A stretch of 5,361 nt of DNA from CAZSXU01 sp964610505. GTDB taxonomy: Bacteria; Arandabacterota; Arandabacteria; JAGLYR01. This document shows positions 1 to 5,357 of the stretch, in pieces. The notes beneath the pieces are model-generated. The model had not been told where the DNA came from, searched no databases, and was given only the letters and a program-made list of their open reading frames with translations. The stretch spans positions 1-5,361 of the forward strand of contig CAZSXU010000061.1 in NCBI GenBank assembly GCA_964610505.1. The letters run 5' to 3'. The stretch's first letter is position 1, and the number at the start of each line of letters is the position of its first letter. A program made the translations under genes and the position numbers.

Positions 1-1
1 A

Positions 2-32
2 ATTCGGGGACAATCTGGGATTGTCCCCGAAT
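2..32. repeat. Perfect 14-bp-stem palindrome downstream of the protease gene
   Basis: ATTCGGGGACAATC (2-15) and GATTGTCCCCGAAT (19-32) are perfect reverse complements separated by the three bases TGG. On the minus strand the hairpin lies about 50 bases past the protease stop codon, so it could end or stabilise that transcript. Any following T-run falls outside the window, so terminator function cannot be judged. The GGGGACA/TGTCCCC core also resembles dispersed palindromes of the REP/foldback type, which is the alternative reading. Bases 33-82 show only a weak 4-bp CCGC/GCGG stem. Confidence 0.85.
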
Positions 33-82
33 AGCGATGTCTTCCTGTTCTCAGTGAAATCTGCCGCCGCTTTTCTGCGGGC

Positions 83-2362
83 CTACTTCGCCATCACCAT
101 CTTGTGCGTCATCACGCGGTCGCCGACCGTCATGCGGCAGAGGTAGACGCCGGCCGGAAGAACTTCACCGGCCGCGCCCGTCCCGTCCCACATCACCTGG
201 TGCGTTCCGGCGTCGAAGGTCCGATCCGCAAGTGTCCGAATGTGAGCCCCGGTGACGGAATACACATCCATTTTCACCCTCGACGGGGCAGGAATCGAGA
301 AGCCCACGGTGGTCGTCGGGTTGAAGGGGTTCGGGTAGTTTCCGGCCAGGGCCAATTCTTCTCGAACCCCGCGAGGTACGGCCACGTCGGTCGGGTCGCG
401 CGTAACGGTCACGGATCCCTGGACCGGAATGCCGTTGTATGCCGTCACGGTAAGCAAGGCCTCGTCGTCCTCGGGAAGCGCGGCCTGGATATCGATGACG
501 GCGACCCCGACCGGATCGGTCAGCGCCGAACCGATGAAAGCGCCGTTGTAGGAAAGACCGCAGAGGGCCCCCTCCACCCCGGAGACGGTCACGGTATAGG
601 TGGCGGACCTCGAATCCATGGTTCCCTCGTGGAGCACGGACAACACCGAGGGCGTGTCGGTGCGGACCCGCAGGGACGGATCTCCGAAGACGTTCCAGGT
701 CTTGAACATCTCCTCCCCGTCATAGCCGTACTCGTCCATCATGCGCACCGATCCATTGTAGCAGAGACCGCCGTAGGAGCGCTCGGCGTCCTGCACCAGG
801 AGATCGTTGGACTCGTCCTGCGCGGCCATCGGAGGATTCCAGGACTGATTAATTGAGGACGCGTAGATGCCGATCGCTCCGGTGGGATTCCCATCGTGCG
901 TGGCCCTCATCCAGGCCTCGGCAAAGCAGGTGTAGTTCTCGAAATTCCCGTTGACGCAGGCCACGTCGAAGATGAAGGGAAGCATGTGATCGTTGGTGAG
1001 GGCGTTCACCCACGCGGAGGAGAACCCCGTGGTTCCCCACGAGCTCAGGCTCCCGTGGCCGCAGTAGTTGAGGATGCCCCGGCCGCTGTTCAGTGCCGCC
1101 GACACGCTGGAAGCCGACGCGCCCGGGTCGTAGATCTGATCGACCTCCGTGTAGGTGTAGGCCAGGAGGTCGGCGCGAATGTTGTCGATGTGTTCCCAGT
1201 CGTCCTCGCCGTCGTCCCCGGGTCCCTCCGCGGATCCGATTCCGGTGCCCCGGTGATACCAGGCCGCGCCGGACTGAGGGAACTTCTCATAGTTGATGGA
1301 TCGTTCGACCTGGGTCTCGGCCTGAGCGGCCGTCTGGGCGGAGAGACGCCCGACGAGGAGCTCCGGATACGCGTCGCTCCCATCGAGAAGACTGAATCGA
1401 GGGTCCGACGCGCCCCCGGCGGCGTGCATGGGAGGCACTTCAGCACCGTCGCCGACCAACAGGACGTACACAAGGCCGGGCACCGTATCCCGGTATGCCC
1501 GGATGAAATCCTTGATCTCGACCGGGACCATGCTGATTCCCGACACGTCAAAGACTCGTGTCCGAATTCCCATTTCGTTCTTCCATTGGACCAGAGGCTC
1601 AACCGCCGTGTGGAAGGCGTCGTGCGTGATGACGAGCATGTCGCCCGGTTCTTCCGCGATGCTGACCGGGGCGGCCGTCGCCGTATAGTTCACGAAGCGG
1701 TCGCCGTAGATCTGTTCGAAATCCCGGCTTCGTCTCAGCGGAGCATTCTGCCGCTCTATGATATTGATGGACCCGTGACCGGAGGCGAAGACCTCCAGCT
1801 TCAGGTACGTCGTGACTCTCAGGGTTCCCGTGGCGGGATTGAACTGGAAGGGATTGAACACAACGGTCATCCCCCGGAAATCCCGGAAGATGTAAGGATC
1901 CCGATGTGAGACGACGTCGGCCGGATACCACCCGTCCGCGTTGTAGAACTCGTCGAAGACATACGGTACGTCCGCCGGATCCACCGTGCGCAGGAGATTG
2001 CCCTTCGAAGGCAGGACCGGCGCCACCGACAGATCCTCGGTCCGGCGATCCACGACGCGAACGTCCATCCGAGCATCGTCGGGAATCACAACACTGCGAC
2101 ACACGCAGGGGAGATCCGGGAATCCGAGCTCCAAGACCTTCGCTTCCCCCGGTAGTTCGACAACCGTGTAGGACACCCCGTCGACGGTCCTCTCTCTCAT
2201 CTCGAAGCCCCCGATGCGATATTCCAGAACCGTACGCGTGTCGACAGATTCCACAACCGACACGGAAACGGGGTCCAGAGCTTCTCCGATGGGAGTCCAA
2301 GACGCGAGGGAAACGGCGGGCAGCACAAGAAGGAGCGTCAGCGACCAGCAGACTCTCTTCAT
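83..2362 (-). CDS. Gingipain-like secreted cysteine protease (peptidase family C25) with C-terminal sorting domain
   Basis: A predicted secreted cysteine endopeptidase of 759 residues. In order it has a signal peptide (1-20, cleavage after VSLA), a C25-type propeptide (about 21-225, with FPDLPCVCRSVVIPDD), the catalytic domain (about 240-566), an Ig-like domain (about 570-655) and a FlgD-like/type IX sorting tail (about 673-759, starting at NYPNPFNP). The dyad is His436 in NYCGHGS and Cys469 in DVACVNGNF, 33 residues apart as in Porphyromonas RgpB (His211/Cys244). Aligned to RgpB from memory, Glu379 (SAEG) matches Glu152, Asp388 matches the S1-pocket Asp163 and Trp508 (INQSW) matches Trp284. 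Cleavage after Arg or Lys is therefore inferred. Arg222, just before the aligned mature start (Tyr226), is a plausible self-processing site. The ATG is preceded by AGGAGG four bases upstream. The gene is complete and monocistronic within the window. The family is near certain; specificity and secretion by a type IX system are inferred. Confidence 0.95.
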   Translation of the reverse strand: MKRVCWSLTLLLVLPAVSLASWTPIGEALDPVSVSVVESVDTRTVLEYRIGGFEMRERTVDGVSYTVVELPGEAKVLELGFPDLPCVCRSVVIPDDARMDVRVVDRRTEDLSVAPVLPSKGNLLRTVDPADVPYVFDEFYNADGWYPADVVSHRDPYIFRDFRGMTVVFNPFQFNPATGTLRVTTYLKLEVFASGHGSINIIERQNAPLRRSRDFEQIYGDRFVNYTATAAPVSIAEEPGDMLVITHDAFHTAVEPLVQWKNEMGIRTRVFDVSGISMVPVEIKDFIRAYRDTVPGLVYVLLVGDGAEVPPMHAAGGASDPRFSLLDGSDAYPELLVGRLSAQTAAQAETQVERSINYEKFPQSGAAWYHRGTGIGSAEGPGDDGEDDWEHIDNIRADLLAYTYTEVDQIYDPGASASSVSAALNSGRGILNYCGHGSLSSWGTTGFSSAWVNALTNDHMLPFIFDVACVNGNFENYTCFAEAWMRATHDGNPTGAIGIYASSINQSWNPPMAAQDESNDLLVQDAERSYGGLCYNGSVRMMDEYGYDGEEMFKTWNVFGDPSLRVRTDTPSVLSVLHEGTMDSRSATYTVTVSGVEGALCGLSYNGAFIGSALTDPVGVAVIDIQAALPEDDEALLTVTAYNGIPVQGSVTVTRDPTDVAVPRGVREELALAGNYPNPFNPTTTVGFSIPAPSRVKMDVYSVTGAHIRTLADRTFDAGTHQVMWDGTGAAGEVLPAGVYLCRMTVGDRVMTHKMVMAK

Positions 2363-2366
2363 TCTT

Positions 2367-2372
2367 CCTCCT
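2367..2372 (-). promoter_or_regulatory. Shine-Dalgarno site of the protease gene
   Basis: Read on the minus strand this is AGGAGG, followed by AAGA and the ATG at 2362-2360. It is a full-consensus ribosome binding site and fixes the start directly ahead of a canonical signal peptide. The 4-base spacer is on the short side. Confidence 0.8.
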
Positions 2373-2380
2373 ATAAGTGA

Positions 2381-2399
2381 GGGACCGTACGCCGGTCCC
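2381..2399. promoter_or_regulatory. Hairpin or operator dyad in the protease 5' leader
   Basis: GGGACCG (2381-2387) and CGGTCCC (2393-2399) form a perfect 7-bp stem with a 5-base loop. The dyad lies between the proposed -10 element of the protease promoter and its ribosome binding site, nine bases upstream of the latter. It would therefore sit in the mRNA leader. No T-run follows on either strand, so it is not an obvious terminator. It could be a DNA operator or an mRNA stability or translation element; the role is inferred only from position. Confidence 0.5.
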
Positions 2400-2421
2400 G
2401 ACCTCCGGAACAGTCTACTCC

Positions 2422-2450
2422 ATTATAATCACAAAGATATCACGAAGCAA
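2422..2450 (-). promoter_or_regulatory. Putative sigma70-like promoter of the protease gene
   Basis: On the minus strand TATAAT (2427-2422) lies exactly 17 bases downstream of TTGCTT (2450-2445). The -10 matches consensus fully and the -35 shares only TTG. Transcription would begin near 2415, giving a leader of about 50 bases that includes the 2381-2399 hairpin. The -10 is embedded in the palindrome ATTATAAT, so the plus strand also carries TATAAT (2424-2429), but there without a recognisable -35. Confidence 0.5.
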
Positions 2451-2489
2451 GGCAGGATCCGGCTTCACGTTCTCGAGGCGCAATCGGCC

Positions 2490-2520
2490 CTTGCCCACAA
2501 TGCGACAAGGTGTTAATTTG
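2490..2520 (+). promoter_or_regulatory. Candidate nadE promoter
   Basis: CTTG (2490-2493) is followed after 19 bases by TTAATTTG (2513-2520). This resembles the Bacteroidetes-type pair TTTG and TAnnTTTG with its usual 19-21 spacing, with one mismatch in each part. As a sigma70 site the same bases read TTGCCC, 17 bases, TAATTT, which is weaker. A start point near 2526 would leave a leader of about 40 bases before the GTG at 2568 and almost none before the GTG at 2535. Sequence-only evidence. Confidence 0.3.
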
Positions 2521-2554
2521 AACAAAAGAGCGGAGTGAAGCTCAAAACGTCCGC

Positions 2555-2559
2555 GGGAG
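2555..2559 (+). promoter_or_regulatory. nadE: Ribosome binding site that decides the nadE start
   Basis: GGGAG lies eight bases before the GTG at 2568. The upstream in-frame GTG at 2535 has only a weak AGAG before it. This site therefore favours the shorter protein beginning KIALAQINPTVGDF. Confidence 0.6.
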
Positions 2560-2567
2560 ATGAGCGC

Positions 2568-4205
2568 GTGAAAATCGCTTTGGCGCAGATCAATCCCACC
2601 GTCGGGGATTTTTCGGGGAACATCGCCCGCGTGCGCCGAGCCCTGGAGGAAGCACGCCGAGGGGGTGCAGGTCTGTGCGTGTTCCCGGAGATGGCCCTGA
2701 CCGGCTACCCGCCCCATGATCTCCTGGAACGCCCGCGCTTCATCGACGAGAATCTTGAAGCCCTCGATGCACTCAGGCAGGATACTTCGGATATCGCCGT
2801 CATCGTCGGGTTTGCAGAGAGGACGTCCGGGTCGGCCGGGAAAGATCTCAGGAACTCCGCTGCAATGATCTCAAATGGGAGAATCGTTTCCGTTCACTCG
2901 AAGATGCTCCTACCCACTTACGACGTGTTCGATGAGAGGCGGTACTTCGAGCCGGCTTGCGAGGTCCGGACAGTGGAGTTTGGCGGCCTCCGGCTGGGAA
3001 TTTCCATCTGCGAAGACCTCTGGAACGATCCGGGTTTCTGGCCCCACCAACGGTACGACCGGGATCCCATTCGGGAATTGGTGGATCGGGGCGCCGAGAT
3101 CCTCATCAACATTTCGGCGTCTCCCTTCACCCTGGAGAACCGAAGACTCCGCCTCGAGATGCTTCAGGCGGCGGCCCGGAATTACGGGCGGCCGATCCTC
3201 TTCGTCAACCAGGTCGGAGGAAACGACGACCTCGTGTTCGACGGTCGCAGTCTGGCGATGGGACCGGACGGTGCCGTCTGGGCCAGAGGCCGGGAGTTTG
3301 ACGAGGATCTGGTGTTCGTGGACACCGACGCCGGCTCCGGGGACACCCGCGAGTTGGCGGCCACGGACCGGATGGCCGCCGTCGACGCCCTCGTTCTCGG
3401 GACTCGCGACTACGCACGAAAGTGCGGTTTTCATTCCGCCGTACTGGGCCTCTCGGGCGGCGTGGATTCGGGACTCACCGCCGTCATCGGCGCCCGGGCA
3501 CTCGGCGCCGAGAATCTGCACGGAATTGTGATGCCGTCGCGCTACACAAGCGATCAATCCATGCGGGACGCCATGGGCATCGCAGAGGCCCTTGGAATCT
3601 CCGTTCAACTCATTTCCATCGACGAGATCTTCGACACCTTCGTCGAGAAACTGGCGCCTGCGTTTGCCGATCGGAGTCCGGACGTCGCCGAGGAAAACCT
3701 TCAGGCGCGGGCCCGCGGCGTCCTGTTGATGGCGCACTCCAACAAGTTCGGACATCTGCTTCTGACCACCGGCAACAAGTCCGAGCTGGCCACGGGCTAC
3801 TGCACGCTCTACGGGGACATGGCCGGCGGGCTGGCCGTGCTGGGCGACGTTCCCAAAACGATGGTCTACGAGCTGTGCGAGGAAATCAATCGGCAGGGCC
3901 CCGTGATCCCCCGGTCCGTATTGGAAAGGGCGCCCAGCGCGGAACTCAAACCCGACCAGACGGATCAGGATACCCTTCCGCCCTATGAGATCCTCGATGA
4001 GATCCTTCAGGTTCACATTCAGGATGGATTGGACTCGGACGAGATTACGAATCTGGGATTCGACCGACAGGTGGTCGCGGAAGTCCTCCGTCTCGTTCGC
4101 GTCAACGAGTACAAACGCCGCCAGACACCGCCCGTTCTGAAGATTACGTCAAAGGCGTTCGGACCGGGGAGAAGAATGCCGATCGCGCAGAGGTGGAGAG
4201 GGTGA
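2568..4205 (+). CDS. nadE: Glutamine-dependent NAD+ synthetase
   Basis: Catalyses the last step of NAD+ synthesis: ATP-dependent amidation of deamido-NAD+ (nicotinic acid adenine dinucleotide), with ammonia from glutamine, in the cytoplasm. The 545-residue protein has the two-domain form. An N-terminal nitrilase-type glutaminase (about 1-260) carries the triad Glu41 (FPEMALTGYPP), Lys112 (SKMLLPTYDVFDE) and Cys148 (ISICEDLW). A C-terminal synthetase domain (about 270-545) has the ATP-binding SGGVDS loop (296-301), TTGNKSE (400-406), the DQTDQDTLPPYE segment (463-474) and the ending RRMPIAQRW. The length is normal for the family and no key residue is missing. The GTG start is chosen over the in-frame GTG at 2535 because GGGAG lies eight bases upstream and family members usually begin at KIALAQ. 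It is divergent from the protease gene and convergent with the response regulator, so it is probably a single-gene unit. Function is nearly certain. Confidence 0.97.
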   Translation: MKIALAQINPTVGDFSGNIARVRRALEEARRGGAGLCVFPEMALTGYPPHDLLERPRFIDENLEALDALRQDTSDIAVIVGFAERTSGSAGKDLRNSAAMISNGRIVSVHSKMLLPTYDVFDERRYFEPACEVRTVEFGGLRLGISICEDLWNDPGFWPHQRYDRDPIRELVDRGAEILINISASPFTLENRRLRLEMLQAAARNYGRPILFVNQVGGNDDLVFDGRSLAMGPDGAVWARGREFDEDLVFVDTDAGSGDTRELAATDRMAAVDALVLGTRDYARKCGFHSAVLGLSGGVDSGLTAVIGARALGAENLHGIVMPSRYTSDQSMRDAMGIAEALGISVQLISIDEIFDTFVEKLAPAFADRSPDVAEENLQARARGVLLMAHSNKFGHLLLTTGNKSELATGYCTLYGDMAGGLAVLGDVPKTMVYELCEEINRQGPVIPRSVLERAPSAELKPDQTDQDTLPPYEILDEILQVHIQDGLDSDEITNLGFDRQVVAEVLRLVRVNEYKRRQTPPVLKITSKAFGPGRRMPIAQRWRG

Positions 4206-4260
4206 GCGGACCGGCTGGCGCCGGCCCGAGAGAGGTGAAAGCCGAGAAGCGAGAAGCAAC

Positions 4261-4974
4261 TCAGAGTTCCGAGAACCGATACCCGAACCCCCACACCGTC
4301 TGGACGTATCGGGGAGAGCGAGAATCCTTTTCGATCTTCGCTCGGAGCCGGTTGACATGGGAATCGACGGCGTGCTCGAAGACGTCCGCGTCGTGGTCCC
4401 AGAGAAGATCCAGCAGCTGCCGCCGCGAATAGGTCCTCCCCGGATTTGCAGCCAGAAGGCAGAGAAGGTCGTACTCTTTTACGGTGAGATCGATCGGCTT
4501 GCCCTTTACCGTCACGATGTGCCGGTCCCGGTCGATCACGAGACCGCGAGTCTCGATGCGGGCCCCTTCGCCTCTCCCGCGGGCGATCTGCTTCGCGCGC
4601 TCATAGCGCCGCAGGACGGCGCGCACCCGCGCGCCCAACTCCCGCACGCTGAACGGTTTGACAATGTAGTCGTCGCACCCGACCTCAAGACCTCGAATTC
4701 GATCCTGTTCCTCACCCCGCGCGCTCAACATGACGACGGGCGTGTTGGGGTCCGACGCCCGGAGCCGCCGGCAGACTTCGATCCCGGAGATGCCCGGAAG
4801 CATCCAGTCCAGGATCACCAGCGCGTATTCCTGGTCGAAGTACCGTTCCAGCGCCTCCTCTCCGTTCCCGAAGGCCTGGATCTTGAAACCCTCTTTCTCC
4901 AAAAAAGCCCGGAGAATTCGCACCACCGCCCGGTCGTCCTCGATCACCAGGATTCTTTCCACACGTTTTGCCAT
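4261..4974 (-). CDS. OmpR/PhoB-family response regulator
   Basis: A cytoplasmic two-component transcription factor of 237 residues. The receiver domain (about 5-120) has the acidic pocket Glu12-Asp13-Asp14 (VIEDD), phospho-acceptor Asp56 (LVILDWMLP), switch residues Ser84 (MLSARGEE) and Tyr103, and Lys106 (DDYIVKPFS), so it looks fully active. After a basic linker (about 121-138, RRYERAKQIARGRGEG) comes a winged-helix DNA-binding domain (139-237) with LTVKEYDLLCLLA, the recognition-helix segment AVDSHVNRLRAKIEK and the terminal wing VQTVWGFGYRF. The ATG at 4974 is chosen because receivers start a few residues before ILVIEDD. In-frame upstream starts (ATG 5004, TTG 5019) would add residues without homology and overlap the likely promoter, but the site at 4974 has only a poor ribosome binding site. 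No histidine kinase is adjacent in the window. Target genes and stimulus cannot be assigned. Confidence 0.95.
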   Translation of the reverse strand: MAKRVERILVIEDDRAVVRILRAFLEKEGFKIQAFGNGEEALERYFDQEYALVILDWMLPGISGIEVCRRLRASDPNTPVVMLSARGEEQDRIRGLEVGCDDYIVKPFSVRELGARVRAVLRRYERAKQIARGRGEGARIETRGLVIDRDRHIVTVKGKPIDLTVKEYDLLCLLAANPGRTYSRRQLLDLLWDHDADVFEHAVDSHVNRLRAKIEKDSRSPRYVQTVWGFGYRFSEL

Positions 4975-4987
4975 GCATCCGCCGTCG

Positions 4988-5031
4988 CTCGAGTCGGCGT
5001 CCATTCTACTCGAGGCCAAGAGATCTCGCCA
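4988..5031 (-). promoter_or_regulatory. Putative response-regulator promoter with paired CTCGAG sites
   Basis: On the minus strand TAGAAT (5008-5003) matches a -10 at five of six bases and lies 17 bases from TGGCGA (5031-5026), a weak -35. Two CTCGAG words (4988-4993 and 5009-5014) are 21 bp apart, two helical turns, and flank the -10. They extend to a CTCGAGT/ACTCGAG inverted repeat. Autoregulation by the adjacent regulator would fit but is not shown. The -35 overlaps the first GCCACAGAT repeat word. The assignment is tentative. Confidence 0.3.
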
Positions 5032-5107
5032 CAGATTTCAGGGAGAGGAAGATCAAGAGCGAGCCACAGATTACACGGATTCAAAGCCAAGAGCTCTTCC
5101 GCAGATT
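5029..5107 (+). repeat. Three CCRCAGATT words at exact 35-bp spacing
   Basis: CCACAGATT begins at 5029 and 5064 and CCGCAGATT at 5099, each separated by 26 bases of different sequence. The first and third are also preceded by a related block starting GCCAAGAG (5015 and 5086). A further variant, ACGGATT, occurs at 5075-5081. The repeats are too short and too degenerate for a CRISPR array. Confidence 0.7.
5089..5098. repeat. AAGAGCTCTT palindrome
   Basis: A perfect 10-bp palindrome between the second and third CCRCAGATT words. The corresponding position before the first word holds GAGATCTC (5020-5027), another perfect palindrome, so the self-complementary character is kept although the bases differ. 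Confidence 0.6.
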
Positions 5108-5149
5108 ACGCAGATGGGCTGCCTCGAAAACGAGGCAGCACGCGGATGG
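5108..5149. repeat. Perfect 9-bp hairpin flanked by 10-bp direct repeats
   Basis: GCTGCCTCG (5118-5126) and CGAGGCAGC (5131-5139) form a perfect stem around the loop AAAA. Directly abutting it are ACGCAGATGG (5108-5117) and ACGCGGATGG (5140-5149), which differ at one base. The layout looks like a small palindrome inserted with a target duplication, or like repeat-palindrome-repeat units. No T-run follows on either strand, so it is not a standard terminator. Confidence 0.75.
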
Positions 5150-5159
5150 GCAGTGTGTG

Positions 5160-5177
5160 GAGGCAAATCCTTGCCTC
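5160..5177. repeat. Perfect 7-bp hairpin
   Basis: GAGGCAA (5160-5166) and TTGCCTC (5171-5177) pair perfectly around ATCC. The right arm could instead pair within CCTCAACG (5174-5181) to CGTTGTGAGG (5225-5234) with a 2-base bulge, so two alternative structures exist. Between those longer arms lie CTAG, GGGGCCCC (5197-5204) and CTAG, a further self-complementary stretch. Confidence 0.6.
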
Positions 5178-5242
5178 AACGGAAGAAGCTAGATCCGGGG
5201 CCCCTGCTAGAACACTCCAGGTTGCGTTGTGAGGCTGACATT

Positions 5243-5282
5243 CCCAGGCGCATAGAGGGTATGGCAAACCCTGTCGCCTGGG
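5243..5282. repeat. Two-part hairpin with 8-bp and 5-bp stems
   Basis: CCCAGGCG (5243-5250) pairs perfectly with CGCCTGGG (5275-5282), and within it AGGGT (5256-5260) pairs with ACCCT (5268-5272). The two stems are separated by an internal loop of five and two bases and capped by a 7-base loop. Thirteen pairs in a 40-base span suggest selection for RNA or single-strand folding. Confidence 0.65.
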
Positions 5283-5284
5283 CT

Positions 5285-5313
5285 GGTGGGGCGGATCGCT
5301 GATCCGGACCACC
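5285..5313. repeat. Two-part hairpin with 6-bp and 5-bp stems
   Basis: CGGATC (5292-5297) pairs with GATCCG (5301-5306) around a GCT loop, and outside it GGTGG (5285-5289) pairs with CCACC (5309-5313) across a symmetric 2-by-2 internal loop. It begins two bases after the preceding hairpin, as if the two stems stack in one folded unit. Confidence 0.6.
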
Positions 5314-5330
5314 GGGGCTCTACCCGCTTT

Positions 5331-5357
5331 TCATCTGTGTCATCTGTGATATCTGTG
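5331..5357. repeat. Three tandem 9-bp ATCTGTG-type repeats
   Basis: TCATCTGTG occurs twice head to tail (5331-5339, 5340-5348), followed by ATATCTGTG (5349-5357), which differs at two positions. On the minus strand these read as CACAGAT words, so they are inverted relative to the CCACAGATT words at 5029-5107. The array runs to within a few bases of the window end and may continue. Confidence 0.75.

Noticed and set aside
896..1909. 337-codon open frame on the plus strand opposite the protease
   Set aside because: It lies wholly antisense to a gene with unmistakable catalytic motifs. Its product is Arg/Gly/Val-rich without recognisable domains, as expected of shadow frames in GC-rich DNA.
2424..2429. 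Plus-strand TATAAT as the nadE -10
   Set aside because: No -35-like hexamer lies 16-18 bases upstream (the bases there are ACCTCC), and it would give a leader of about 135 bases. The element fits the minus-strand promoter better.
2535..2567. Upstream GTG as the nadE start
   Set aside because: It has only a weak AGAG before it and would add 11 residues (KLKTSAGDERV after Met) not typical of the family. GTG 2568 has GGGAG at good spacing.
2910..4016. 368-codon open frame on the minus strand opposite nadE
   Set aside because: It is antisense to a complete conserved enzyme, has low-complexity His/Gly/Arg/Val composition, and has no recognisable family motif.
4211..4224. CCGGC/GCCGG hairpin between the convergent genes as a terminator
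   Set aside because: The stem is only 5 bp and no T-run follows on either strand, so it is too weak to call although a terminator is expected here.
4975..5019. N-terminal extension of the response regulator from TTG 5019 or ATG 5004
   Set aside because: The extra residues are Ser/Asp/Gly-rich with no receiver homology and overlap the likely promoter. Receivers normally begin just before the VIEDD strand.
5029..5107. CRISPR array
   Set aside because: Only three 9-base words recur, one with a mismatch, and no cas gene is present. CRISPR repeats are much longer and better conserved.
5106..5312. 68-codon open frame on the minus strand in the repeat region
   Set aside because: It is built from the hairpin and repeat sequences themselves, has no evident ribosome binding site and no family I recognise. 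The base-pairing explains the sequence better than coding.
5118..5313. tRNA or rRNA fragment
   Set aside because: No cloverleaf with a T-arm GGTTCRA-like motif and no rRNA signature could be found. The hairpins do not have tRNA arm lengths or spacing.
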